This document shows positions 1-5,310 of a DNA stretch of 5,310 nucleotides, piece after piece. Positions within the stretch are counted from its first letter, which is position 1; each line of letters starts with the position of its first letter. The DNA comes from an uncultured Neomegalonema sp. (GTDB lineage Bacteria; Pseudomonadota; Alphaproteobacteria; Rhodobacterales; Rhodobacteraceae), in NCBI GenBank assembly GCA_937944035.1, contig CALDZQ010000112.1, forward strand, positions 1 through 5,310. The letters run 5' to 3'. The position numbers and the translations under genes were made by a program. The notes beneath the pieces are model-generated. The model ran no database searches. It had not been told where the DNA came from and saw only the letters and a program-made list of their open reading frames with translations.

Positions 1-53
1 GTGAAAAAATCGGGACGGACAGGTGTTTCGGTTTTGAGAAGCGCTTGAGTCAT
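1..53 (-). CDS. 5' end of an unidentified divergent gene (partial)
   Basis: Only the first 17 codons lie in the window; the gene runs off the left edge. On the minus strand an ATG (51-53) is preceded by a near-ideal Shine-Dalgarno GGAGGT (plus-strand 58-63) with a 4-base spacer. The reading frame then stays open, giving MTQALLKTETPVRPDFF. The N-terminus is polar, with no signal peptide or membrane segment visible, so a cytosolic product is likely. It is transcribed away from the riboswitch-dadA unit. Seventeen residues are too few to assign a family, and I give no function. The call rests on the ribosome binding site, the open frame and the absence of a better candidate here. Confidence 0.6.
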   Translation of the reverse strand, partial: MTQALLKTETPVRPDFF

Positions 54-293
54 CGTGACCTCCATAAATACGGAAGCCAGAGGCGAACCCCCAATCTCCC
101 GATTGAAAGTCCCGGCGTTCAGGATGAATGCGAGCGGGAGGAAACCCTCCCCGGCGACGCCATCGCCATAGTGCTCAAGAGATCAATAGAACAGCATTCC
201 ACCGAAGAATTGCCTGAGAGCGTCACGGCGATGTCGATTACGGATCTTTACGGCGCATTGCGATAAAGATGAGGCAGAATGTCGCGATTCCGG
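54..293. other. Intergenic region between divergent genes, no convincing gene
   Basis: This stretch separates the left-edge gene from the dadA promoter. It must hold the promoter of the left-edge gene, but I see no well-formed -35/-10 pair for it. A reading frame is open on the plus strand from about 45 to 266. It has no ribosome binding site, begins inside the start of the opposite gene, and uses codons such as ATA, AGA and TCA that its neighbours avoid, so I do not call it a gene. One perfect small inverted repeat lies inside (136-151). Confidence 0.5.
136..151. repeat. Small perfect inverted repeat (hairpin)
   Basis: GGGAGG at 136-141 and CCTCCC at 146-151 form a 6-bp stem around an AAAC loop. 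There is no T-run on either strand after it, so it is not a typical intrinsic terminator. It lies upstream of the promoter for the riboswitch transcript. It could be a protein-binding site or chance. Confidence 0.35.
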
Positions 294-322
294 TTGACAG
301 AAAAACCGTTCTTCGATACCCG
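294..322 (+). promoter_or_regulatory. Probable sigma70-type promoter of the riboswitch-dadA transcript
   Basis: A perfect TTGACA -35 box lies at 294-299. Seventeen bases further on, 317-322 (TACCCG) is at the -10 position; it keeps only the leading TA of the consensus. The transcript would then start at about 328-331, exactly where the first paired element of the glycine riboswitch begins (331). That agreement is the main support. A consensus -35 with a weak -10 is common in alphaproteobacterial promoters. Confidence 0.5.
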
Positions 323-330
323 AAAAATCA

Positions 331-506
331 CACGGGAGAGAGCGTCGAAAGACGCCGCCGAAGGAGCAACCGCCCCGGAAACTCTCAGGCATCAAGGACC
401 GTGTAAAGCAGGACACTCCGAAGAGCGACCGGACAGCCATCCGGTACACCGAAGGAGCAAGCGGGCAATTCTGCGCCCGTGAATCTCTCAGGTCCATAAC
501 GGAGGG
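331..506 (+). ncRNA. Tandem glycine riboswitch (two aptamers)
   Basis: A cis-acting leader RNA that binds glycine. Aptamer 1 (331-403): P1 CACGG (331-335) pairs with CCGTG (399-403); P2 GAGAG (336-340) with CTCTC (382-386); a hairpin GCGTC-GAAA-GACGC (342-355); then the conserved core GCCGAAGGAGCAA (357-369) and CTCAGG (384-389). Aptamer 2 (416-504): P1 CTCCG (416-420) pairs with CGGAG (500-504); AGAG (422-425) with CTCT (485-488); ACCGGA (428-433) with TCCGGT (440-445); the core ACCGAAGGAGCAA (448-460); CGGGC (462-466) with GCCCG (475-479); and CTCTCAGG (485-492). Twin cores and twin CTCAGG elements are diagnostic of the gcvT glycine riboswitch class. In many bacteria it controls the glycine cleavage operon; here the next gene is a DadA-type dehydrogenase. 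Confidence 0.94.
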
Positions 507-543
507 GGCGCCGCGTTTCATGTGAGACGCAGGCCATCCCTCT
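501..543 (+). promoter_or_regulatory. Putative riboswitch expression platform (nested hairpin)
   Basis: Bases 502-506 (GAGGG) can pair with 538-542 (CCCTC), extendable by G-U pairs at both ends (501-543, 507-537). This encloses a second hairpin, GCGTTTC (513-519) with GAGACGC (524-530), around ATGT. The outer stem uses bases 502-504, which are also needed to close P1 of aptamer 2, so the two structures exclude each other, as expected for a switch. There is no U-run after the stem, which argues against a simple intrinsic terminator. In addition TTTCA (516-520) could pair with TGAAA (555-559) next to the start codon, hinting at translational control. Folding was done by eye. Confidence 0.5.
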
Positions 544-560
544 GGCATGTGCGCTGAAAG

Positions 561-1817
561 ATGAAGACCATGACACAACCGATCCGTACCGTAGCCGTCC
601 TTGGTGGCGGGATCACAGGCGTGACCACCGCTTACGCCCTCGCCCTGCGCGGGCTTGATGTGACCGTCTATGAACGCAACCGCTACGCCGCGATGGAGAC
701 CTCGTTCGCCAATGGCGGACAGCTTTCCGCCTCGAACGCCGAGGTCTGGACCCACCCGTCCACCATCCTCAAGGGCATCATGTGGATGTTCCGCAAGGAC
801 GCACCGCTGTTGCTGAACCTCAAGCCGAGCTGGCACAAATACTCGTGGATCGCCGAGTTCCTCGCCTCCATGCCCCACTACGAGACCAACACGATTGAAA
901 CGACCCGCATGGCCATCGCCGCACGCGACCACCTTTTCCGCTGGGCGCGGGACGAGGGCATCGATTTCGATGTCGAGAATCGCGGCATCCTGCATGTCTA
1001 TCGCAAGCAGAAAAACTTCGAGCACGCCCGGCGTGTCAACGCTCTGCTTGCAAAAGGCAGCCTGCACCGGGACGAGCTGTCCCCCGACGACATCAAGCAG
1101 ATCGAACCGACGCTTGAGGGCGACTGGCACGGCGGCTTTATGACCCCCTCGGATGCCAGCGGCGACATTCACAAATACACCGTCGGTCTGGCCAAAGCGG
1201 CGGCGAAACGCGGGGTGAAGTTCCTGCACGGAACCGACGTGATCTCTCTGAAAGCCAAGCGCAACGGCAGCGGCGTCAAAGTGCGCAGCCTGGTCGATTC
1301 GCAAACCTACGATTCCATCGTCGTCTGTTCGGGCGTTTCCAGCCGCGAGTTCGCGCGTCAACTGGGCGACCGGATCAATGTCTATCCGGTGAAAGGCTAC
1401 TCGATCACCGTGAACCTGGATGACGCCGAAAGCCGCGCGGGCGCGCCGCGTGTCAGCCTGCTGGATGACGAGACGAAACTGGTCTCCAGCCGCCTTGGCG
1501 AAGACCGCTTCCGCATCGCCGGGACCGCAGAATTCAGCGGCTTTAACCGCGACATCCGCGCCGGCCGCACGGCCCCGCTGGTCAAATGGGTCGAGACGCA
1601 TTTCCCCAATGTCTCCACCGAACGCTGCGTCCCGTGGGCGGGCCTGCGCCCGATGATGCCGAACATGATGCCAAAAGTCGGGCCGGGCAAAGCGCCGGGG
1701 GTTTTTTACAACACCGGTCACGGCCACTTGGGCTGGACGCTGGCGGCAGGCACGGCCGAGAGCATCGCGACGCTCATGGCGGGTGAGGAATCTCGCCAGC
1801 AGCAGGCGGCGGCGTAA
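561..1817 (+). CDS. dadA: FAD-dependent D-amino acid dehydrogenase (DadA family)
   Basis: Oxidatively deaminates an amino acid to a 2-oxo acid plus ammonia, using FAD; the family classically acts on D-amino acids at the inner face of the membrane. The 418-residue product has the usual DadA length. A dinucleotide-binding GGGITG motif lies at residues 15-20, with an acidic E38 closing the Rossmann fold. The family motif SFANGGQLS (48-56) follows, then GTAEFSGF in the substrate domain, GLRP (361-364), and GHGHLGWT (386-393) at the C-terminus. A glycine riboswitch directly upstream implies control by glycine, so the true substrate may be glycine or a related small amino acid. The start is uncertain: neither ATG 561 nor in-frame ATG 570 has a strong Shine-Dalgarno; GAAAG at 556-560 is better spaced for 570. 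The gene converges with the binding-protein gene, 3 bases apart. The family call is firm, the substrate is not. Confidence 0.93.
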   Translation: MKTMTQPIRTVAVLGGGITGVTTAYALALRGLDVTVYERNRYAAMETSFANGGQLSASNAEVWTHPSTILKGIMWMFRKDAPLLLNLKPSWHKYSWIAEFLASMPHYETNTIETTRMAIAARDHLFRWARDEGIDFDVENRGILHVYRKQKNFEHARRVNALLAKGSLHRDELSPDDIKQIEPTLEGDWHGGFMTPSDASGDIHKYTVGLAKAAAKRGVKFLHGTDVISLKAKRNGSGVKVRSLVDSQTYDSIVVCSGVSSREFARQLGDRINVYPVKGYSITVNLDDAESRAGAPRVSLLDDETKLVSSRLGEDRFRIAGTAEFSGFNRDIRAGRTAPLVKWVETHFPNVSTERCVPWAGLRPMMPNMMPKVGPGKAPGVFYNTGHGHLGWTLAAGTAESIATLMAGEESRQQQAAA

Positions 1818-1827
1818 CGTTTACGCC
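1811..1827. repeat. Perfect inverted repeat containing both convergent stop codons
   Basis: GGCGTAA (1811-1817) and TTACGCC (1821-1827) are exact reverse complements separated by CGT. The plus-strand arm ends in the TAA stop of dadA; the other arm gives the TAA stop of the opposing gene. Each mRNA could form a 7-bp hairpin at its end. No U-run follows on either strand, so it is not a canonical intrinsic terminator, but it may help end transcription or protect both 3' ends. Confidence 0.55.
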
Positions 1828-2540
1828 ACCGACAGCCCCTGAACATGGTGCTTTGCGATCAGATCAGCGATGAGGCCGGAGGCTTTGGCCTCATCGACAA
1901 ATTCTTGCAGCCATACCGCCGCTTCAGCATTGGCTATCGGCGTTCCGACGCCCTGCTGCACCGCGCTGAACTTACCGTCCAGAATTCGCGCGCCGGGCAT
2001 CGCTTCTCTATCCGTATTCAAGCGCGGGCGCAGGGCGGCGAGCGCCTCCAGCCCTTGCGCCTGAAACATCTCCAGCGCCGCATCCATAGTATCACCACGC
2101 ACCAATTCAGCGTGTTTGAGATTATTCTCCAACCACAACCCGTAGGCCGCCCGTCCCATTACCGCGATGCGATTGCCGGGCGCGTCCACATCTTCAACCC
2201 GCTTCAGCGGCGATCCGGCGGGGACCAGATAGGTCGCTTCAATCTCGCAATATGCGGTCGTGAACGCGATATGCTCGGCCCGCTGCGGCTCCGCTCCGAT
2301 ATTGCCGATGTCCCATTCTGCCACTGCATCGGCCAGCACACCCGGAGAAGGATAAGGGCGATAGCTGACCTCCACGCCCAACCGCCGCGCAATCTCGGCG
2401 GCAAGATCGGGCGAAACTCCGGCGGGATCGCCATTTTCGGCTTTGCTGGTGACAAGCAGGAAATTGCTCATGTTGATCGCGGCGCGCAACACGCCGGTGG
2501 GCGCCAGCTGGGCGATCACGATCTCACTTGGAGCAGGCAT
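1821..2540 (-). CDS. Family 3 solute-binding-type protein without signal peptide
   Basis: A 239-residue protein of the SBP_bac_3 fold, best known from periplasmic amino-acid-binding parts of ABC transporters. After a polar N-terminus come TGVLRAAINMSN (15-26), the lobe motif GVSPDLAAEIARRLG (41-55), and WDIGNIGAEPQRAEHIAFTT (76-95). R87 sits where family members hold the ligand's alpha-carboxylate. The second lobe spans about 110-200. The start at 2540 is chosen because GGAGAAG (plus-strand 2545-2551) precedes it by 4 bases; the longer frame would overlap the upstream gene and adds no leader peptide. No signal sequence or lipobox is visible and no permease or ATPase gene is nearby, so the product should be cytosolic. 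It may be a ligand sensor, or an enzyme of this fold, as in cyclohexadienyl dehydratase. It is the second gene of an operon with the methyltransferase, 11 bases downstream. Fold certain, role open. Confidence 0.85.
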   Translation of the reverse strand: MPAPSEIVIAQLAPTGVLRAAINMSNFLLVTSKAENGDPAGVSPDLAAEIARRLGVEVSYRPYPSPGVLADAVAEWDIGNIGAEPQRAEHIAFTTAYCEIEATYLVPAGSPLKRVEDVDAPGNRIAVMGRAAYGLWLENNLKHAELVRGDTMDAALEMFQAQGLEALAALRPRLNTDREAMPGARILDGKFSAVQQGVGTPIANAEAAVWLQEFVDEAKASGLIADLIAKHHVQGLSVA

Positions 2541-2544
2541 TGAA

Positions 2545-2551
2545 CTTCTCC
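2545..2551 (-). promoter_or_regulatory. Ribosome binding site deciding the start at 2540
   Basis: On the minus strand GGAGAAG follows immediately after the TGA stop of the methyltransferase gene (2552-2554) and ends 4 bases before the ATG at 2540. It settles the start of the binding-type protein against the longer in-frame ATG at 2576, and suggests translational coupling between the two genes. Confidence 0.7.
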
Positions 2552-3202
2552 TCAAATCGGGTCGCTGGCCTGCCACGTTGTCATCAGACCGCGCAGCTCG
2601 ATCTTGGTCGTTTTGAACCGCCGCTCAATCGCCGCCCGCAGATCCTCGTGCGAGTCGCGCAGATTATTGAGCGCGCCCTTGGCATTCGCCCCGCGCAGGA
2701 TCAGCTTGGCCAGCATGTTCTGCCTCAACCCCAGCGGCGTGACACTTGCGCCAAAGCAGACACCGCCGGGCGCGAGGCAGTCAATGGCGTTGTCGAACAC
2801 GACTTCCTTGTCCGGTATCGCGCCGGGCATACAGTGCAGCAGATGAAACAATCCGACCGAGTCGAACTCACCCTCCACCGGAAACGGCTCCAGCGCGTCA
2901 CCGACGATCTCGGTCACATCCGCCCGCTTCAACCGCCGCGCCGCATAAGCCGTGGCGTTGGGGTTGAGGTCCATCAGCGTGATCTCTTTTTGCTCCGCCG
3001 GACACAGCGCCTTGTCGAGAAAATACCCCGTGGCCACGCCCACATCCAAGTGCCGCGCGCCCATACAGCTGTCGTAAAGCGCCAATTCCTCACGCAGCGA
3101 AATGCCCCAGGCATACGGGACCGCAACGTTCAAAACCGCAGCATCGTAGAGCGGCAGCGTGACCGCCCCGTAATACCGCGCGCCTGCATGAATATTGGCC
3201 AT
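2552..3202 (-). CDS. Class I SAM-dependent methyltransferase
   Basis: A 216-residue cytosolic methyltransferase with the Rossmann-like SAM-binding fold. The glycine-rich motif I is HLDVGVATGYFLD (51-63). The acidic residue expected to bind the ribose is D78 in LMDLNP (76-81). GDALEPFP (101-108) matches the motif after beta 3, FDSVGLFHLLHCMPG (113-127) the beta-4 motif, and LAPGGVCFG (143-151) the beta-5 region. Length is normal for a stand-alone enzyme. The start ATG at 3200-3202 has a GGGAGA Shine-Dalgarno (plus-strand 3208-3213) 5 bases upstream. It is the first gene of a minus-strand operon with the binding-type protein and is divergent from the aminotransferase. The acceptor substrate cannot be read from the sequence; the context suggests an amino acid or a small molecule derived from one. 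Confidence 0.88.
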   Translation of the reverse strand: MANIHAGARYYGAVTLPLYDAAVLNVAVPYAWGISLREELALYDSCMGARHLDVGVATGYFLDKALCPAEQKEITLMDLNPNATAYAARRLKRADVTEIVGDALEPFPVEGEFDSVGLFHLLHCMPGAIPDKEVVFDNAIDCLAPGGVCFGASVTPLGLRQNMLAKLILRGANAKGALNNLRDSHEDLRAAIERRFKTTKIELRGLMTTWQASDPI

Positions 3203-3438
3203 CGGAATCTCCCTGTGGAAGGGAAGATATAGACGGCGCGTACCAATAGTCCTGCTCCGAGCGGAAAGAAATACGCGATGTGAAGAGTTGATTGAAAAGA
3301 TTCCGGCCCTTGCCTTGCTTCACAGAAAGCGACACGCTTGCGCCAAAGCGCGATTTTCAGCGAAGCGGACAACACTTCACGGCCCGAAAGCCGCGCCAAA
3401 ATAATACGATAAAACAACACTGTGTTCGGAGTCGCGCC
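3203..3438. promoter_or_regulatory. Divergent intergenic control region
   Basis: The 236 bases between the methyltransferase operon (minus) and the aminotransferase (plus) must hold both promoters. For the plus strand, TACGAT (3405-3410) is a reasonable -10 box in an A/T-rich patch, but no matching -35 lies 16-18 bases upstream. For the minus strand, TATATC (plus-strand 3226-3231) is a possible -10, again without a good -35. Poor -35 boxes may mean that an activator is needed. CGCTT/AAGCG and AACAC/GTGTT inverted repeats are present. No gene is seen here. Confidence 0.45.
3416..3426. repeat. Short perfect palindrome, possible operator
   Basis: AACAC (3416-3420) and GTGTT (3422-3426) flank a single T. 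The site lies just downstream of the candidate -10 box (3405-3410) and directly before the Shine-Dalgarno of the aminotransferase gene. That is where a repressor dimer would block transcription. The arms are short, so chance is possible. Confidence 0.3.
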
Positions 3439-4605
3439 ATGAACCCCGCCCTTAACCCTGTCATAGACGGCATGTCGATGCCCGCAATCCCAGCTGTTCA
3501 GGCTTGGGCGCGCGGGTATGACGGCGCGCGCGGGCCGTTGATCGATCTCTCGCAAGCCGTTCCGGGCTACCCGCCACCCCCTGAAATGCTGGCATGGCTG
3601 GGCGAGGCGGCGTCCTCCACCGCTGCGACGGGCTACGGCGAGATCGAGGGCGAGCCACAGTTGCGCGCAGCCTACGCCGCCCATGTTGCGGGCCTCTACA
3701 AGACCGCCATCAGCCCGACCGGGATTCACATCACATCGGGTTGCAATCAGGCGTTTCTGACCGTCGCGATGACCGTCGCCGGGGCGGGGGATGCGGTGCT
3801 GATGACCAATCCGTGCTATTTCAACCACGAGAGCACTTTGGAGATGCTGGGCATCGGCGCGCGCTATGTCGCCTGCGATCCGGCCAACGGGTTCCTGCCC
3901 GATCCCGCCGCCATCCGCGCAGCGATTACCCCCGAAATCCGCGCCTTTGCGCTGGTCAGCCCCAACAATCCCACGGGCAGCGTCTATCCGGCGGACCTGC
4001 TCGACGCGATCTGTGATCTGTGCCGCGAGGCCGGAATCTGGCTCATCATTGACGAGACTTACCGCGATTTCATGGACCCCGCCGACCGCCATCGCCTGCT
4101 GTCCCGGACCGGCTGGCAAGATACCGTGATCCAGCTTTACAGCTTCTCGAAATCCTTCTGCATCCCCGGCCACCGCCTCGGCGCGGTGTTGACGGGAGAG
4201 CGGGTGATCGGCGGCGTCGCCAAAGTCATGGACAACCTGCAAATCTGCGCCCCCCGCGCCGCGCAAATGGCCGTCGCCCGCGCGATAGAGCCGCTCACGG
4301 ATTGGCGCGAAGGAAACCGCGCCGAAATCAACCACCGCGCGGCGGCCATGCGGGCCACAATGGCTGACGCGACGGGCTGGAAAATCAGCGCGATGGGCGC
4401 ATATTTCGCTTATATCAAGCACCCGTTCGAGGGCCATACCTCGATCCAAATCGCGCAAGGATTGGCCGAAAAAGCGGGTATTTCCTGCATTCCCGGTTCC
4501 TTCTTCGGCACGGGCCAGGACCGCTATATCCGCCTCGCTTTCGCAAATGCCGACGCGGGCGTGATCGCGGGATTGGGCGCACGGTTACGCGGCTTCACAC
4601 CCTGA
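3439..4605 (+). CDS. Fold-type I PLP-dependent aminotransferase (class I/II)
   Basis: Transfers an amino group between an amino acid and a 2-oxo acid using pyridoxal phosphate in the cytosol. The 388-residue product has the typical class I/II length and all landmarks: TGYGEIEGEPQLR (64-76) near the N-terminal substrate-binding region, Y127 stacking over the cofactor, PNNPTG (175-180) with N177 as the likely cofactor-contacting asparagine, D205 and Y208 in DETY (205-208), the Schiff-base lysine K238 in SFSK (235-238), R246 binding phosphate in GHRLG, and R365 in YIRLAF for the substrate carboxylate. The start at 3439 is chosen for the GGAG (3428-3431) 7 bases upstream; the frame is open further upstream but without a better site. 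It is divergent from the methyltransferase operon and convergent with the gene at 4669. Motifs alone do not fix the substrate. Confidence 0.93.
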   Translation: MNPALNPVIDGMSMPAIPAVQAWARGYDGARGPLIDLSQAVPGYPPPPEMLAWLGEAASSTAATGYGEIEGEPQLRAAYAAHVAGLYKTAISPTGIHITSGCNQAFLTVAMTVAGAGDAVLMTNPCYFNHESTLEMLGIGARYVACDPANGFLPDPAAIRAAITPEIRAFALVSPNNPTGSVYPADLLDAICDLCREAGIWLIIDETYRDFMDPADRHRLLSRTGWQDTVIQLYSFSKSFCIPGHRLGAVLTGERVIGGVAKVMDNLQICAPRAAQMAVARAIEPLTDWREGNRAEINHRAAAMRATMADATGWKISAMGAYFAYIKHPFEGHTSIQIAQGLAEKAGISCIPGSFFGTGQDRYIRLAFANADAGVIAGLGARLRGFTP

Positions 4606-4619
4606 AATCCGGCCATGCG

Positions 4620-4642
4620 AAAACCCCGCCCGAAACGGGCGG
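4620..4642 (-). terminator. Intrinsic terminator of the 4669-5310 gene
   Basis: On the minus strand CCGCCCG-TTT-CGGGCGG (plus-strand 4626-4642) forms a perfect 7-bp GC stem. GG and a TTTT run (plus-strand AAAA, 4620-4623) follow. It lies 26 bases past the stop codon of the minus-strand gene. On the plus strand no T-run follows the stem, so it should act mainly for the minus-strand transcript and not for the aminotransferase. Confidence 0.78.
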
Positions 4643-4668
4643 CACAGCCGATAACCATCTGAAAATCC

Positions 4669-5310
4669 TCACGGTTCCGGCGGCGGGGCCAGCACATACA
4701 GCGCCAGCGCGTGACAGTTGGCCAACACCTCGTCGACCGCGTGAAACCGCCGCTTCCGATGCCCCGGTGGGCGACCCGGCCGCAGCACCCGCGTTCTCGG
4801 CGAGCGCAATATCCCCGCATCCCGCCTCGCCCGCCATCGGGCCAGACGCAGCGCCTGTTCCGGCAAAGCCTCCAGCGCGGCCCGCGCCGCCAGCAAACGC
4901 CGGCACAGCCGCCCCGCATCCACCGGATCGTCCGGCAATACCGGTTTCGGTGTTTCGCGCACCGGATCAAACCCGTCAAAAAAGCTGATACGCGGGCCAT
5001 AGCCCTTCGCCACGGGCGGTTTTGCAAAGCCAACCCGTTGTAAAGGCTCAATAATCGTAAAGCGCGGCACAGCCGCCCCCGCCCCGCGCGGGATCACCCC
5101 CGCAACCGGAGCCGCCCGCCGCACAGGCGCGGCAACGCGCAGTTCCCGCGCCTCGACAACAATCAACCGCCGCAGCGCCGATTCGGCAGGCCGCAAAATC
5201 CGCAGCGCCCAAGAGTGCAAATGCCTCGGCACAAAGCCCACAGACCGATCACCGGAAAGCCCCAAAGAATCGAACAACAGCGCCAGAACGCGCAGCAATG
5301 CCGCCAAATT
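4669..5310 (-). CDS. Unknown protein, conserved-looking (5' end outside window)
   Basis: The frame is open to the right edge, giving 213 residues plus a TGA stop; the true start lies beyond the window or at TTG 5305-5307, which I do not favour because no ribosome binding site can be seen. The visible N-terminus is a hydrophobic, helix-like stretch (about residues 1-18), followed by the distinctive GFVPRHLHSWALRILRPAES (25-44). An arginine- and alanine-rich middle part follows, then a second ordered-looking segment from about 83 to 160 and a basic GRPPGHRKRRFHAVDEVL region near the C-terminus. I recognise no domain. The 25-44 segment recalls hypothetical proteins of Rhodobacterales, from memory and not checked. 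The terminator placed just after its stop supports a real gene against the overlapping frames. It converges with the aminotransferase, with 63 bases between the stops. Function unknown. Confidence 0.68.
   Translation of the reverse strand, partial: NLAALLRVLALLFDSLGLSGDRSVGFVPRHLHSWALRILRPAESALRRLIVVEARELRVAAPVRRAAPVAGVIPRGAGAAVPRFTIIEPLQRVGFAKPPVAKGYGPRISFFDGFDPVRETPKPVLPDDPVDAGRLCRRLLAARAALEALPEQALRLARWRARRDAGILRSPRTRVLRPGRPPGHRKRRFHAVDEVLANCHALALYVLAPPPEP

Noticed and set aside
64..98. Possible minus-strand promoter (TTGGGG ... TATTTA) for the left-edge gene
   Set aside because: The implied start would fall on or after the Shine-Dalgarno of that gene, and both boxes match only half of the consensus.
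123..170. Short 15-codon frame starting at ATG 123 as a possible leader peptide
   Set aside because: Weak ribosome binding site, ends far upstream of dadA and lies before the predicted promoter, so it cannot be on the dadA transcript.
45..266. Plus-strand open frame of 73 codons, whose end reads like a protein C-terminus
   Set aside because: Its start lies inside the opposite gene's start, there is no ribosome binding site, and its codons (ATA, AGA, TCA) are unlike those of the real genes. A small relic cannot be excluded.
279..482. Plus-strand open frame of 67 codons over the promoter and riboswitch
   Set aside because: It covers the structured aptamers, whose conserved bases fully explain the sequence; no ribosome binding site.
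183..1727. Minus-strand open frame of 514 codons opposite dadA
   Set aside because: It is the mirror of dadA caused by GC-rich codon bias, passes through the riboswitch, and shows no coherent domain; dadA has all its family motifs.
1845..3232. Plus-strand open frames opposite the binding-type protein and methyltransferase
   Set aside because: They lack domains and are arginine/glutamine/histidine-rich in the way typical of antisense frames; the minus-strand genes have family motifs and ribosome binding sites.
3130..4458. Minus-strand open frame of 442 codons opposite the aminotransferase
   Set aside because: It is a mirror of the aminotransferase, overlaps the methyltransferase start region, and has no recognisable motif or ribosome binding site.
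4524..5051. Alternative frames (both strands) in the 4524-5051 region
   Set aside because: They are tryptophan/arginine- or proline-rich out-of-frame translations; one overlaps the aminotransferase 3' end. The frame ending at 4669 is better ordered and is followed by a terminator.

Overview
The window looks like chromosomal DNA from a GC-rich alphaproteobacterium. A member of the Rhodobacterales is my best guess, from codon use, the style of the proteins, and a small conserved-looking protein at the right edge; nothing in the window proves the taxon. There is no insertion sequence, phage gene, CRISPR array, rRNA or tRNA. It carries amino-acid metabolism genes arranged in divergent and convergent pairs.

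Left part (1-1817). A gene running left off the window starts at base 53 with a strong ribosome binding site. After about 240 bases with no convincing gene comes a sigma70-like promoter, then a complete tandem (two-aptamer) glycine riboswitch (331-506) and its expression platform. This leader belongs to a DadA-type FAD-dependent amino acid dehydrogenase (561-1817). Glycine sensing directly upstream of a single amine oxidoreductase, with no gcv genes visible, suggests that the enzyme handles glycine or a closely related amino acid.

Middle (1818-3438). A minus-strand two-gene operon reads toward dadA: a class I SAM-dependent methyltransferase (2552-3202) followed 11 bases later by a family 3 solute-binding-type protein (1821-2540) that lacks any signal peptide. 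The dadA and binding-protein genes converge with only three bases between their stop codons. Both stops lie in the arms of one perfect inverted repeat.

Right part (3203-5310). A 236-base divergent intergenic region separates the methyltransferase from a plus-strand fold-type I PLP aminotransferase (3439-4605) with all key active-site residues. It converges with a conserved-looking unknown protein (4669-5310, minus strand, 5' end outside the window), which has a clear intrinsic terminator at 4620-4642.

Taken together, the genes point to amino acid turnover: oxidative deamination under glycine control, transamination, and a methyltransferase paired with a cytosolic amino-acid-binding fold. The link between the dadA unit and the methyltransferase/binding-protein/aminotransferase cluster is inferred from proximity only.
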